Below are positions 1 through 8,066 of a stretch of 33,434 nt of DNA, in pieces (within the stretch, counting starts at the first letter, position 1; each line of letters opens with the position of its first letter). The translations under genes and the position numbers were made by a program. The notes beneath the pieces were generated by a model, which made no database searches, had not been told where the DNA came from, and was given only the letters and a program-made list of their open reading frames with translations. The DNA comes from an uncultured Clostridium sp. Lineage in GTDB: Bacteria > Bacillota > Clostridia > Oscillospirales > Butyricicoccaceae. The stretch covers positions 1 through 33,434 of the forward strand of contig CANEGK010000028.1 of assembly GCA_947427035.1 (NCBI GenBank). The letters run 5' to 3'.

Positions 1-447
1 GAGGGGGCCGGCTGTGGCGGCTCCGCCCGGGTCGTTGCCCCCTCGCGGCTCCCCCGTTGACGAACTTTTACGCAAGTAAAACCGCCGGGCTAGCCTGTAC
101 TTTGCTGTGGCTAATCTGGCGGCAGTATATCCGTAGAAGGTTGTCAATGGGGGGTCACGGGGGGCCACGACCTAAGCGGAGCGAGCCATTACGAGCGAAA
201 GCGAGTCGCCGGCCGGTGCCGGCGTGCGCGCAGGGCGGCTGCGCCGACCGAGCGAGTTTATTTCCCGGGGCCCCCGCTGCAACCCAGCGAAGCGGTTGCT
301 GTGGGGAGCACCCCGTGCCGACTTTTGGTTCTTTTGTTCGGAAACAAAAGAACTACGAAGTTTCCCCCTCTGCCCCGTAAGGGGGAACAAATCTAAAACC
401 CCTTTTCTTTTATAAAAAGGAAAAGGGGCATTCGCCCCCTGCATATG
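1..447. repeat. Non-coding hairpin-rich region, probable dispersed intergenic repeat
   Basis: No convincing gene lies here; the open frames lack a Shine-Dalgarno site and resemble no family I know. The stretch is full of inverted repeats: an 11-bp perfect stem with a 4-nt loop at 328-353, a mismatched 12-bp stem at 272-306 and a 13-bp AT-rich stem flanked by CCCC/GGGG at 399-428. The last could act as a second terminator for flagellin, since on the minus strand it is followed by TTTT. From memory, similar GC-rich hairpin blocks are scattered between genes in Oscillospiraceae; that is recollection, not a search result. Confidence 0.4.
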
Positions 448-476
448 AAAAGGGACGGGCCAAAACGGCCCGCCCC
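448..476 (-). terminator. Rho-independent terminator of flagellin
   Basis: A 10-bp GC-rich stem with one G-U pair (452-461 with 467-476) and a 5-nt loop is followed on the minus strand by TTTTC. It lies about 45 nt past the flagellin stop codon. Confidence 0.75.
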
Positions 477-519
477 GTAAAATGGTTTTTGCTGTTTGCC
501 AAAAACAAACCCGAAAGGC

Positions 520-2115
520 TTATTGCAGCAGCTGCAGAACGCCCTGCGGAACCTGGTTGGCCTGCGCCAGCATGGCCTGCGCCGACTGGATCAGGATGTT
601 GTTCTTGGTGTAGGCCATCATCTCTTCGGCCACGTCCACGTCGCGGATGGTGCTCTCGGCGTCCTGGATGTTCTCGGTCATGACCGACAGGTTGTTGATG
701 GTGTGGTCCAGACGGTTCTGGGTCGCGCCCAACGTACCGCGGATGTCGGACACCTTGTTAATGGCGGCCTTAATCACGTCCACCGCGGCGGCGGCGCCTT
801 CCTGGCTGGCAATATTCACGCCCGCGATACCCAGGGACTTGGTGTGGCAGTCGGCGATGGACACCTTGAGCTGGTTGAAGCTGTCGCTGGTGTCGCCGAT
901 TTGGAGGGTCAGGCCGCCCTTGCCGCTGCTGCCAAGGGTGGCGGCCGCCTTGAACTCGAACTTGGTGCCGTTCACGCTGGGCTTGTAGCCGGTCTTGCCC
1001 TCGATGACCTTGGCCATTTCGCTCAGATCACCCGTGGCAATCGTATCGGCGGTGGCAAGCTTCACACAGTGCACGTTGCTACCCAGTTTGTAGGCGTCAG
1101 CCTCGCTGTTCACGAAGGCGAAGGACTGGCCGTTGACGGTGAACACCTTGCCGATATCGTCAGCGGTAACAGTATATTCCTCATACGCATCCGCGCCGGC
1201 GGTGACGGTGGACTTGATTACTTCCTTGGTATCCTGGTTCACGGCGGTAGCGGTGAAATCAACGCTGGCGGAGCGGACAACAGGGAAGGAGCCACCGGCC
1301 TTGGCAGCGAAGGTCAGCGCGCCGGTGTTGTTGGAGACCTTGAACATACCACCAATGGTGCTGTTCTCCTTGGCGGCCTGCGCAAACGCTTTGCCCAGTT
1401 CATCAGCAGTGGGCTGCCCCGCAGTTCCTGCCAAGGTAAACTCTTTCCCATCGCCAGTGACCAGCTTGCCCTTGGCGCCGTCATCCACGTAAGAAACAGT
1501 CAGCGTCTCGGCCTTTTCCGCCCCGGATGTGTCGGTGTAGTTCACGGTCAGGGAAAGGGTCTCGCCATCGTTCAGAGTGCCGGTATGTGCAGTCAGCGCC
1601 GCCAGCACGGAGGAGCTCTTGGTGGCGGCTACGGTGTCGGTGTCCAGGCCGGTCACTACGGGGGCGCTCTTGCCACCCACGGTGCCCGCGTCCAGGGAGC
1701 CGTCCAGCAACTTGATGCCGTTGAAGTTGGCGCTGTCGGCGATGCGGTTGATCTCGTCCTGGAGCTGGGAGACTTCCTTCTGGAGCTGGGTGCGGTCCAC
1801 GGTGTCGTCGTAGGTGCCGTTGGCGGACTGGTCGGCCAGCTTGACCATACGGTTGAGCATATCGTGGACTTCCTGGAGGGCGCCCTCGGCGGTCTGCACC
1901 AGGTTGATGCCGCTCTTGGCGTTGTTCTGGGCCTGCTGCAGGCCGGTGATCTGGGCGCGCATCTTTTCAGAAATTGCAAGACCGGCGGCGTCGTCGCCGG
2001 CGCGGTTGATCTTGTAGCCCGAAGACAGCTTCTCCAGGTTCTTCTTCATCGCGGACACGTTGTTCGTGTAGTTGCGATAAGAATTCATAGCCATAATATT
2101 ATGTTGAATACGCAT
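520..2115 (-). CDS. Flagellin
   Basis: Structural subunit of the flagellar filament, 531 aa, exported by the flagellar type III apparatus, so no Sec signal is expected or seen. The N-terminal ~175 residues form the conserved D0/D1 coiled coil (MRIQHNIMA start, [20 protein letters not shown] block). The C-terminal ~90 residues form the second D1/D0 segment ([16 protein letters not shown], ending [11 protein letters not shown]). Both ends are typical of flagellins. The central ~270 residues are a variable, Ala/Thr/Val-rich surface domain that I cannot assign to a known fold. The start is set by AAGGAG, 7 nt upstream. A CsrA-like gene lies just upstream and the leader carries a CsrA-type target hairpin (see 2123-2159). 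No chaperone or fliW gene is visible. hag or fliC would be the usual symbol. Confidence 0.96.
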   Translation of the reverse strand: MRIQHNIMAMNSYRNYTNNVSAMKKNLEKLSSGYKINRAGDDAAGLAISEKMRAQITGLQQAQNNAKSGINLVQTAEGALQEVHDMLNRMVKLADQSANGTYDDTVDRTQLQKEVSQLQDEINRIADSANFNGIKLLDGSLDAGTVGGKSAPVVTGLDTDTVAATKSSSVLAALTAHTGTLNDGETLSLTVNYTDTSGAEKAETLTVSYVDDGAKGKLVTGDGKEFTLAGTAGQPTADELGKAFAQAAKENSTIGGMFKVSNNTGALTFAAKAGGSFPVVRSASVDFTATAVNQDTKEVIKSTVTAGADAYEEYTVTADDIGKVFTVNGQSFAFVNSEADAYKLGSNVHCVKLATADTIATGDLSEMAKVIEGKTGYKPSVNGTKFEFKAAATLGSSGKGGLTLQIGDTSDSFNQLKVSIADCHTKSLGIAGVNIASQEGAAAAVDVIKAAINKVSDIRGTLGATQNRLDHTINNLSVMTENIQDAESTIRDVDVAEEMMAYTKNNILIQSAQAMLAQANQVPQGVLQLLQ

Positions 2116-2122
2116 AACTAAT

Positions 2123-2159
2123 CTCCTTATTATTTTTTCGGACGCTGTCCCTGCGTCCG
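2123..2159 (-). promoter_or_regulatory. Dual CsrA-type binding site in the flagellin leader
   Basis: On the minus-strand RNA, a perfect 7-bp stem (CGGACGC with GCGTCCG, 2139-2159) shows the loop AGGGACA, that is an A-N-GGA core in a hairpin loop. The second GGA, 24 nt downstream, is in the AAGGAG Shine-Dalgarno (2128-2123), 7 nt before the flagellin ATG. One loop site plus one site over the Shine-Dalgarno is the established CsrA arrangement on Bacillus subtilis hag mRNA. The hairpin and motifs are seen; binding is inferred. Confidence 0.7.
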
Positions 2160-2280
2160 CCCGTTGGGTGTAGTGCCGTCTGCACCGGGCATTACCGGCC
2201 GGATCTGCCCGCCTTCTGGCACGCCTATATATTCAACCGGCCTGCGCTGACCGTTTGAAAACCATGTGACAGGGCGGCGC

Positions 2281-2685
2281 CTACACCGCCCCGATTTTGT
2301 CGAGCCGCGCCCGCAGGGCCTGCACCTCGCTCTTAAGGCCGGCGCTCCCGGCGGTCAAGCCGTCCATCTGCCCGAGAATGTCGTGCATTTCGCGCATGAT
2401 GTCGGCCTGCTCGCGCGCACGCTCTTCGGCGCGCGCCTTCTTTTCCGCCATCGCTTCGAACCGCCTGGCGTCGCGCTTCTGGTCCGAAGGGCTTTTGGGC
2501 CGCTGTCCGTGCAGCCCGCCGGGGCGCTTTTCGCCCCCGCGCTCCAGAACCTCTCCGCGCACAATGGGAATCTCGCGCGGCGCTTTGACCGACACGCGGA
2601 AGGCCGGGCCGTCCTGAAAGATCTGGACCGCAATTTCGTCGCCGATGGTGATGTATTCGCCCGATTTCAATTGCAGTGACAGCAT
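2281..2685 (-). CDS. CsrA-like RNA-binding regulator with coiled-coil extension
   Basis: 134 aa. Residues 1-49 align with CsrA/RsmA: GEYITIGDEI matches the GExIxIGDxI block, and KAPREIPIVRGEVLER matches the APKxxxVxRxEIxxR block. Arg43 corresponds to the RNA-contacting Arg44 of E. coli CsrA. The first strand is divergent (LQLK instead of LTRR), so RNA specificity may differ. CsrA is usually 60-75 aa; residues ~50-134 are extra, with a basic linker followed by an Ala/Glu/Arg-rich probable coiled coil. AAAGGAG lies 9 nt before the ATG. The stop codon is 165 nt from the flagellin start on the same strand, so flagellin translation is the likely target. Two small hairpins upstream (2705-2720 and 2737-2750, the second with an AAGGA) might allow self-control, but this is weak. 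csrA is the nearest symbol, withheld because of the divergence. Confidence 0.75.
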   Translation of the reverse strand: MLSLQLKSGEYITIGDEIAVQIFQDGPAFRVSVKAPREIPIVRGEVLERGGEKRPGGLHGQRPKSPSDQKRDARRFEAMAEKKARAEERAREQADIMREMHDILGQMDGLTAGSAGLKSEVQALRARLDKIGAV

Positions 2686-2849
2686 GACGGCAGCTCCTTT
2701 CGCCGGGCGTTTGAACGCCCCGTGGTGTTTGTGTGCCGGTCCTTCGACCGCCTACATTTCTATCATCGGCGGCGGTTTTCAAAAAATAATAGAAGTTTTA
2801 AAATTTTTATTTCGCCTTTTTGGCCCCTCAAAACCCGGCCGGGCATAAA

Positions 2850-2881
2850 GAAAAACCCCACGAAACCTATGTTTCGTGGGG
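2850..2881 (-). terminator. Terminator of tRNA-Val
   Basis: A perfect 11-bp stem with a CTAT loop (2856-2881) is followed on the minus strand by TTTTTC. It begins 4 nt after the tRNA CCA end. Confidence 0.88.
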
Positions 2882-2884
2882 TAC

Positions 2885-2961
2885 TGGTGGACTCTAAGGG
2901 ACTTGAACCCCTGACCCTCCGCACGTCAAGCGGATGCTCTAGCCAGCTGAGCTAAGAGTCC
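2885..2961 (-). tRNA. tRNA-Val (anticodon GAC)
   Basis: The minus strand folds into a full cloverleaf: acceptor GGACTCT/AGAGTCC, D stem GCTC/GAGC, anticodon stem TCCGC/GCGGA with loop TTGACGT (anticodon GAC, reading GUC), T arm with TTCAAGT loop, discriminator A and an encoded CCA. It has its own promoter and terminator. Confidence 0.95.
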
Positions 2962-2978
2962 TTGCAGCAACGTTATTT

Positions 2979-3007
2979 ATTATAACCGCATTCCCCCTTT
3001 TTGTCAA
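2979..3007 (-). promoter_or_regulatory. Sigma-A promoter of tRNA-Val
   Basis: On the minus strand, perfect TTGACA (3007-3002) and TATAAT (2984-2979) are 17 nt apart, about 18 nt before the tRNA 5' end. Confidence 0.9.
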
Positions 3008-3040
3008 TACAAATCTCAAAAAAACTTCTTTTTGGGGCGC

Positions 3041-3069
3041 TGGTCAAACGCCGTGCGTTGTGATATAAT
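3041..3069 (+). promoter_or_regulatory. Promoter of the DUF4438 gene
   Basis: TGGTCA, 17 nt, then TATAAT preceded by TGA (extended -10). It is about 30 nt upstream of the start codon and divergent from the tRNA promoter. Confidence 0.6.
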
Positions 3070-3098
3070 AATAAAAAAGGGAAACGGAGGAGAAAACC

Positions 3099-3953
3099 AT
3101 GCTTAGAACCAATAAAGAGGCTCTGCCCATCCTGCTGGTGCAGGGCGAGGTGCGCCATTCGCGTTCCAGCCAGAACTTCCGCCTGACGACCGACGGCGAG
3201 GCCTTTATTTTGCCCGCCACCGGCGGCATCACCTATAACGCCAAAATCGGCGACTGCTGCTGCGGCTGGGCGGCCGACCACCTGGAGCCGGGCGTCACCA
3301 CCCGCAACAGCGACGAAGCCTTTAACGCCGCTTATTCCAGTCTGTCGTGCATCGGCAACACCGCCATTGTCCGCACCGGCGACGCCAAAGGCGCGCGCGG
3401 CTTTGTCACCGGCAAGCACGGCGGCTGCGAGCATTTGATTTGCTACTTTGACGACGCGGCCATGGAAAATATGACCATCGGCGACAAAATCGACGTCCGT
3501 TCGTGCGGGCAGGGGATGCAGCTGCTCGACTACCCCGACATTCTGCTGCGCAGCATGAGCCCCGAGCTGCTGGAGAAAATGAACATCGAAGAAGCCGGGC
3601 AGAAGCTGCGCGTCGGCGTCGCCAAAATCGTCCCCGCCGCCATCATGGGTTCGGGGCTGGGCGCCACGACCTCGCAGTTCGGCGACTATGACATCACGCT
3701 GCACGACGAGAAGATCACGAAGGAATACGGCCTGAACGAGCTGCGCTTCGGCGATATCGTCGCGCTGATGGACGCCGACACGCGCTACGGCCGCACCTAT
3801 CGCACCGGCGCCGTCACCATCGGCGTCATCATTCACAGCGACTGCATTCTGGCCGGCCACGGCCCCGGCGTCACCACGCTGATGACCTGCAAAACCCCGC
3901 TCATCGAGCCGGTCATCGACCCCAAAGCCAACCTGGCCGACATGTTTCTGTAA
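3099..3953 (+). CDS. DUF4438 family protein
   Basis: 284 aa, soluble, with no signal peptide or membrane segment. The LPATGGITYNAKIGD and GWAADHLEPGV blocks are what I recognise as the DUF4438 signature; Gly/Asp-rich strands later in the protein (MGSGLGATTSQFGDYDI, IIHSDCILAGHGPGV) suggest a compact beta-rich fold. No biochemical function is established for the family as far as I know. GGAGGAG lies 7 nt before the ATG. It stands alone, with its own promoter and a strong terminator, so it looks like a single-gene unit. Confidence 0.8.
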   Translation: MLRTNKEALPILLVQGEVRHSRSSQNFRLTTDGEAFILPATGGITYNAKIGDCCCGWAADHLEPGVTTRNSDEAFNAAYSSLSCIGNTAIVRTGDAKGARGFVTGKHGGCEHLICYFDDAAMENMTIGDKIDVRSCGQGMQLLDYPDILLRSMSPELLEKMNIEEAGQKLRVGVAKIVPAAIMGSGLGATTSQFGDYDITLHDEKITKEYGLNELRFGDIVALMDADTRYGRTYRTGAVTIGVIIHSDCILAGHGPGVTTLMTCKTPLIEPVIDPKANLADMFL

Positions 3954-3961
3954 ACGCGCAC

Positions 3962-3996
3962 GCGCGGCGGGCCCTGTTCCGCCGCGCTCTTTTTAT
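3962..3996 (+). terminator. Terminator after the DUF4438 gene
   Basis: A 9-bp stem GCGCGGCGG/CCGCCGCGC (3962-3970 with 3979-3987), 8-nt loop, then TCTTTTTATCC. Confidence 0.85.
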
Positions 3997-4030
3997 CCTT
4001 TTTCCGGCAGCCCGAAAGGAGCCTTCCCAT

Positions 4031-4672
4031 TTGAAAATCATCGATCTGACCCATACATTAACAGACGATATTCCGGTTTACCCCGGCGACCGCCCGCCCC
4101 GGCTGACGCCGCTCGCCACCATTGAAGAGCATGGCTTCCGCCAGCTGGGCATTGAAACCGGTTCACATACCGGAACCCATGTCGACGCGCCGGCTCACCT
4201 GCTGCCGGGCGGCATCACGCTTGACATGTACCCGCTCGAAGCCTTCATCGGCCCTGCGCTGGTGCTCGACTGCCGGCTGAACGAGGAGCAGATGCGCCTG
4301 GCGCTGCGCATTCAGTCGGCGCGCCGCGCGCAGTTTGTGCTCTTCCGCACCGGGCACGGCGCGCTGTGGGGCCGGCCGGAGTATTCCTCGTCCTGGCCGA
4401 CGCCGCCCGAAAGCATTCTGCGCCTGCTGATTTCGCGCGGGGTCAAGGGTGTGGGGGTCGACACCCTGTCCGTCGACCCGGCGGGCGACGCCGAACTACC
4501 CAATCACCGCCTGCTGATGAACGCCGGCCTGTTGATCTTCGAAAATCTGGCGCGGCTTGATCTGCTGCCCATGGGCATCTTTACCTTTGTGGGCACGCCT
4601 TTGCGTCTGCCGCGCGCCGACGGCGCGCCGGTGCGCGCGCTGGGCATTGCCAAAGAGCTGTGGGACGACTGA
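4031..4672 (+). CDS. Cyclase / kynurenine-formamidase-like metal hydrolase
   Basis: 213 aa of the cyclase family (PF04199), whose best-known member is bacterial kynurenine formamidase KynB. The metal-binding signature HTGTHVDAPAH is at residues 46-56, after the usual N-terminal IIDLTHTLTDDIPVYPGD. Family members hydrolyse formamide, lactone or similar bonds with a divalent metal; the substrate here is unknown and no tryptophan-degradation genes are nearby. The start is TTG at 4031, with AAAGGAG about 10 nt upstream. The stop overlaps the next start by one base, so it heads a three-gene run with the NusG-II and Gx-type membrane proteins. Confidence 0.85.
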   Translation: MKIIDLTHTLTDDIPVYPGDRPPRLTPLATIEEHGFRQLGIETGSHTGTHVDAPAHLLPGGITLDMYPLEAFIGPALVLDCRLNEEQMRLALRIQSARRAQFVLFRTGHGALWGRPEYSSSWPTPPESILRLLISRGVKGVGVDTLSVDPAGDAELPNHRLLMNAGLLIFENLARLDLLPMGIFTFVGTPLRLPRADGAPVRALGIAKELWDD

Positions 4673-5037
4673 TGAAAAAAGGGGATTTCATCGTCTGCGC
4701 CGCCGTTTTGCTGTTGGCGGCCGGCATTTTTCTGTCAGGGCTGCATCGCGCGGATGCCGGCGTACTGACGGCCGTTGTGCGGCAGGACGGCGCCGAGGTG
4801 GCGCGCATTGTGCTGACCGGGCTTGAAAAACCGGTCACAGTCACGGTGGACGGCGCTTTTCAAAATGTCATCGTCGCCGACGCCGGCGGCGTTCGGGTCG
4901 ACAGCGCCACCTGTCCGCACCAGACCTGCGTACAGACGGGCGTTCTGACACGCGCAGGGCAGACGGCCGTCTGCCTGGAAAACAAAATGGTCCTTTCGCT
5001 CGAGGGCGGAGACGCCCCGGACGTGGTGGTGCGATGA
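4672..5037 (+). CDS. NusG domain II-containing membrane-anchored protein
   Basis: 121 aa. Residues ~6-24 form one hydrophobic segment (signal anchor or uncleaved signal); the rest is a small exported beta domain of the NusG_II type (PF07009) with a CPHQTC pair (Cys81, Cys86). I chose the ATG at 4672, coupled to the previous stop (ATGA-type overlap), over an in-frame ATG 12 nt upstream that lies inside the preceding gene. Stand-alone NusG-II proteins commonly lie next to Gx-type membrane proteins in Clostridia, as here. They are not NusG transcription factors; no KOW or NGN domain is present. Function unknown; a redox or metal role for the Cys pair is conjecture. Confidence 0.8.
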   Translation: MKKGDFIVCAAVLLLAAGIFLSGLHRADAGVLTAVVRQDGAEVARIVLTGLEKPVTVTVDGAFQNVIVADAGGVRVDSATCPHQTCVQTGVLTRAGQTAVCLENKMVLSLEGGDAPDVVVR

Positions 5038-5531
5038 GCGGCAAAACACGCGATATCACGTTGTGCGCCGTCCTGACGGCGGCGGCTTTGGTGCTTTCGC
5101 TTGTCGAAAGTGCGCTGCCCCTGCAAGCCCTCGTCCCCCTGCCCGGCGTCAAGCTGGGGCTGGCCAACACGGTGGCGCTTTACGCCGTTTACCGGCTGGA
5201 CGCGCGGCAGGCTTTTGCCATTTCGCTGTGCCGGGTGCTGCTGCTCTTTTTCCTTTCCGGCAGTGTGACCGCTCTTTTCATGTCGCTGTGCGGCGCGCTT
5301 TTGTCGCTGTGCGCCATGCTGGCGGCGCGCCGTCTGGCGCGCGGGGCCCTGTCTGTGCTGGGGGTGTCGGTGGTCGGGGCGGCCTTTCATGCAATCGGGC
5401 AGATTTTGTGCGCTATGGCGCTGACCAGCGGCGCCGCCGTTTTCTATTATCTGCCCCTGCTGTTGCTGTCCGCCGTGCCGTGCGGACTTTTGACCGGATT
5501 GTGCGCTGCCGGCCTGCTCAAAAAGCTGTAA
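5034..5531 (+). CDS. Gx transporter family / heptaprenyl diphosphate synthase component I-like protein
   Basis: 165 aa, almost entirely hydrophobic, with five to six membrane segments. It resembles the Hpre_diP_synt_I family (PF07456), now often named Gx transporter and thought to include ECF-type S components: PLPGVKLGLANTVALYAVY matches the conserved first loop. The older synthase name comes from a loose link to menaquinone polyprenyl synthesis and does not prove catalysis. The start overlaps the NusG-II stop (ATGA), so the two are translationally coupled. Substrate unknown. Confidence 0.8.
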   Translation: MSGKTRDITLCAVLTAAALVLSLVESALPLQALVPLPGVKLGLANTVALYAVYRLDARQAFAISLCRVLLLFFLSGSVTALFMSLCGALLSLCAMLAARRLARGALSVLGVSVVGAAFHAIGQILCAMALTSGAAVFYYLPLLLLSAVPCGLLTGLCAAGLLKKL

Positions 5532-5544
5532 GCGGACATCTGAA

Positions 5545-5573
5545 AAGCCGCCCCGGCAAAGGGCGGCTTTTTT
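5545..5573 (+). terminator. Terminator after the cyclase/NusG-II/Gx operon
   Basis: Stem AAGCCGCCC/GGGCGGCTT with a 7-nt loop, then TTTTTT. On the minus strand it ends in TTTTC, so it may also serve the convergent GH3 gene. Confidence 0.9.
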
Positions 5574-5579
5574 ATATCC

Positions 5580-6806
5580 TTATGGAATTACGCCGCGCCG
5601 TATTTTGAGCGACAAAATGCGCAGCACGCTCTCGTCAATCCGCGTTTCCGGAACGCGTCCGTCCCGGACGGCCTGCACAAGCCCTGTATACGCCGCCGGG
5701 TAATCGGACGGCATAAGCAGGATATCGACGCCGGCCGATACGGCCTTCACGGCGCTTTCCGCCGGGGTGTAACGCTGCGCAATGGCCCCCATCTCCAGCG
5801 CATCGGTGATGACAACGCCCCCGTACCCCAGCTCGCCCCGCAGCTTTTCTTCGATCATGCGCTGCGACAGCGAGGCGGGCAGGCCGGTCGGGTCAACGGC
5901 AGGAACCGAAATGTGCGAAGCCATCACCATATCCGTGCTGTCCAGCGCGGCAATAAAGGGAATCAGTTCACAGCCTTTCAGCTCTTCCCATGTTTTTTCC
6001 AGCGTCACAGCCCCATTGTGCGTGTCGCTGCGGGTGTCGCCGTGGCCAGGATAATGCTTGATGCAGCTTAAAACGCCCGACTGGTGCAGTCCTTCCACAG
6101 CGGCGCGCACCAGGGGCGCGACCTGTGCAGGGTCGCTGCCAAAGGCCCGGTTGCCTATCACTGTGTTGTGCGGGTTGGTGTTGACGTCGGCCACCGGTGC
6201 GAAATCGATATTGACGCCGTATTGCGTGAGGTAAGCGCCAATGGCCGCATAGGCTTCCTGCGCCGCTTCCGGCTTTTGCGTGCGGCCGACCTCCGCCATA
6301 CTCTGATAACGAACCACGTCAAAGGCCGGGTTTTCCGCGATTCGGGCGACCCGGCCGCCCTCTTCATCCACGCCAATCAACAGCGGAATGACGCTTGCGC
6401 TTTGCATATCGGCCACCAGCGCGCGCAGCTGCGCGGAGTCTGCGATGTTCTGCCCGAACAGCGCAACGCCGCCCGGCGGGTACTTTTGCAGGGTTTCCGA
6501 GCATTCGGCGCTCCACTGCGTTACACTGCCGCTTCCTGCTGACAGCGATTCAGGGCGCACAAAAAACATCTGCCCGACCTTTTGCTCCAGCGTCATGTCG
6601 CCGAGCAGGCGTTTTGCCCGCGCCCGGATTTTGTCTTCCTCCGTCATAAACCGGCGGCCTGCGCTCTGCGGCGGCACAGCGTTGCCCGGCCGCCGCGCGG
6701 AAAAACGCCCCGCCGCGACGTGCTGGTTGGCACAGCCCATGACCAGCGCCAGCAGCGCCAGAATCATCCCGGCGCAGCGCCTTCCTGAAGATCTTTTCAT
6801 GCGCAT
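5580..6806 (-). CDS. Glycoside hydrolase family 3 lipoprotein (beta-N-acetylhexosaminidase, NagZ-like)
   Basis: 408 aa. GH3 enzymes of this type remove beta-linked N-acetylglucosamine, for example in cell-wall turnover. The signature KHYPGHGDT...DTH supplies the His/Asp pair typical of NagZ-type enzymes, and ITDALEMGAI holds the usual nucleophile Asp. A hydrophobic N-terminus ending in VMGC suggests lipoprotein processing, placing the enzyme on the outer face of the membrane as in Gram-positive NagZ homologues. The start is ATG 6806 or ATG 6800 (MKRSS); AAAGGGGG lies just upstream and fits either. The gene is downstream of the hydrolase at 6867-7388, with a hairpin between. Confidence 0.9.
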   Translation of the reverse strand: MRMKRSSGRRCAGMILALLALVMGCANQHVAAGRFSARRPGNAVPPQSAGRRFMTEEDKIRARAKRLLGDMTLEQKVGQMFFVRPESLSAGSGSVTQWSAECSETLQKYPPGGVALFGQNIADSAQLRALVADMQSASVIPLLIGVDEEGGRVARIAENPAFDVVRYQSMAEVGRTQKPEAAQEAYAAIGAYLTQYGVNIDFAPVADVNTNPHNTVIGNRAFGSDPAQVAPLVRAAVEGLHQSGVLSCIKHYPGHGDTRSDTHNGAVTLEKTWEELKGCELIPFIAALDSTDMVMASHISVPAVDPTGLPASLSQRMIEEKLRGELGYGGVVITDALEMGAIAQRYTPAESAVKAVSAGVDILLMPSDYPAAYTGLVQAVRDGRVPETRIDESVLRILSLKIRRGVIP

Positions 6807-6844
6807 TGCGCCCCCTTTCCGGCAAAACCCGCAAAACAGCGGCA

Positions 6845-6866
6845 AAGCCGCTCGCGCGAGCGGCTT
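6845..6866 (-). terminator. Hairpin after the nicotinamidase-like gene
   Basis: A GC-rich palindrome, GCCGCTCG/CGAGCGGC with flanking AA/TT, directly abuts the stop codon at 6867. The minus-strand tail is only TTTGCC, so it may only partly reduce read-through into the GH3 gene. Confidence 0.5.
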
Positions 6867-7388
6867 TTACTGATTTTCTATTTGTATTTGACAGGCCTTC
6901 ATGCTCGCCAGCGCGGTGCGGTGGCTTTCCGGCGTGACGCCGGCGCAGCAGGCCGCGTCGACGGCGACAGGCACTTCGGGCAAAAACGCCTTGACGAGCA
7001 GCGCGTTGGAAATGACGCAAATGTCAGTACACACGCCGATAAACGTCACGCTTTCAATCGGCTCCCGCCTGTGCTGCTCGGCCAGCAGCCGCCCCAGCTC
7101 TGTGCTGCCAAATGTGGGCTTGTCCACCGGCGGCTCGCGCCGCAGCGCTTCGACGTCGGGGTGCAGGGCGTGCCCGTGCGTGCCGGCGACGCAGTGGACG
7201 ACGGGCAGCAGACGCCCCTCCTGCGTATCGAGGTAGTCCGGCCCGTGGGTGTCGCGCGTAAAAAGCACGCGGCCGTCAAAGCCGCGGATTTTGTCGCACA
7301 CGCGGGGTACGACGGCCTGCGCTTCGGCCGTGCCGAGCGCGCCGTCGATGAAATCGTTCTGCATGTCGACGACCACGAGAATTTTCAT
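6867..7388 (-). CDS. Isochorismatase-family cysteine hydrolase, nicotinamidase-like
   Basis: 173 aa, the usual length for a small isochorismatase-fold hydrolase. Catalytic triad by motif: Asp8 (VVVDMQNDF), Lys90 (VDKPTFGS) and Cys124 (GVCTDICV). The possible metal-site residues RDTH (46-48) and His65 resemble those of nicotinamidase PncA, so conversion of nicotinamide to nicotinate in NAD salvage is the best guess, though other amides are possible. It overlaps the stop of the upstream pgsA-like gene (ATGA), so the two are co-transcribed. Cytosolic. Confidence 0.85.
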   Translation of the reverse strand: MKILVVVDMQNDFIDGALGTAEAQAVVPRVCDKIRGFDGRVLFTRDTHGPDYLDTQEGRLLPVVHCVAGTHGHALHPDVEALRREPPVDKPTFGSTELGRLLAEQHRREPIESVTFIGVCTDICVISNALLVKAFLPEVPVAVDAACCAGVTPESHRTALASMKACQIQIENQ

Positions 7389-7972
7389 TGTTTATTCCCC
7401 TTTTCATCCTTTGTGCCACGGTACATGCCGACGAGCAGCCGCGCGTACCCGGCAAAGGCAATCAGCATCATTACTGCACTCAGGCCGATCAGCGCGTTTG
7501 ACACGCTGCGCGGCAGGCCGGTAAAAACAATCAAAATGAGCGATACGGCATAAAAGACCGCTGTGCTCACCTTGCCGAACCATTTGGCGCCGTCCAGCTT
7601 TTTGCCGCGCCTGTACAAAACGGCGCTGAGCGCGGCCATGGACAGCTCCTTGACCAGAAAGAGGACGATCAGCCCTTTCATAAACGGGTAATCCATGATC
7701 AGGCACAGGAGTAAAGCGCCCTGGGTCAGCTTGTCGGCAAAGGGATCGAGCGCCTTGCCGAGCTCGGTGATCATATGAAAGCGCCGGGCGATCAGCCCGT
7801 CCAGCAAATCGGTCAGCCCTGACAGCGCGATGATGAGCGCCGCGGCGTAAAACTCTTCTTTTGTCTGCGCGGTGACGTAGCGCCAGACAAACAGCGGAAT
7901 CAAAACAATGCGGAAGATGCTCAGCAGGTTCGGAATACTCCAGATCTGCTGTGACAGAGGCGTCTTTTTCAT
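7385..7972 (-). CDS. pgsA: CDP-alcohol phosphatidyltransferase (PgsA-like)
   Basis: 195 aa membrane enzyme with about six hydrophobic segments. The CDP-alcohol phosphotransferase signature D-x2-DG-x2-AR-x8-G-x3-D-x3-D is complete (TDLLDGLIAR...GKALDPFADK). The short N-terminal IPNLLSIFRI and the length fit phosphatidylglycerophosphate synthase, which joins CDP-diacylglycerol and glycerol-3-phosphate on the way to phosphatidylglycerol. I start at ATG 7972, with GGAAAGGAT upstream, and not at an in-frame ATG 123 nt further up that would add non-conserved residues. Promoter at 8067-8095. Confidence 0.87.
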   Translation of the reverse strand: MKKTPLSQQIWSIPNLLSIFRIVLIPLFVWRYVTAQTKEEFYAAALIIALSGLTDLLDGLIARRFHMITELGKALDPFADKLTQGALLLCLIMDYPFMKGLIVLFLVKELSMAALSAVLYRRGKKLDGAKWFGKVSTAVFYAVSLILIVFTGLPRSVSNALIGLSAVMMLIAFAGYARLLVGMYRGTKDEKGNKQ

Positions 7973-8066
7973 GCGGGTATCCTTTCCAGGGCCGGAATAT
8001 ATAGCGGTAAAAGCTGCGGCCTTCTGCGGACAAAGGCTTTTATCCCAAAAGCCGCCAAACGAGGTT

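Noticed and set aside
57..380. A 107-codon frame at the left edge
   Set aside because: No Shine-Dalgarno, crosses several hairpins and resembles translated repeat DNA.
496..2121. A 541-codon open frame on the plus strand opposite flagellin
   Set aside because: It mirrors the flagellin gene, has a GC-biased artificial composition and no family match; the minus strand encodes clear flagellin ends.
2763..2770. GCCGATGA upstream of the CsrA-like gene as a sigma-28 -10 element
   Set aside because: The -10 looks good but no TAAA -35 is found at the required 14-16 nt spacing.
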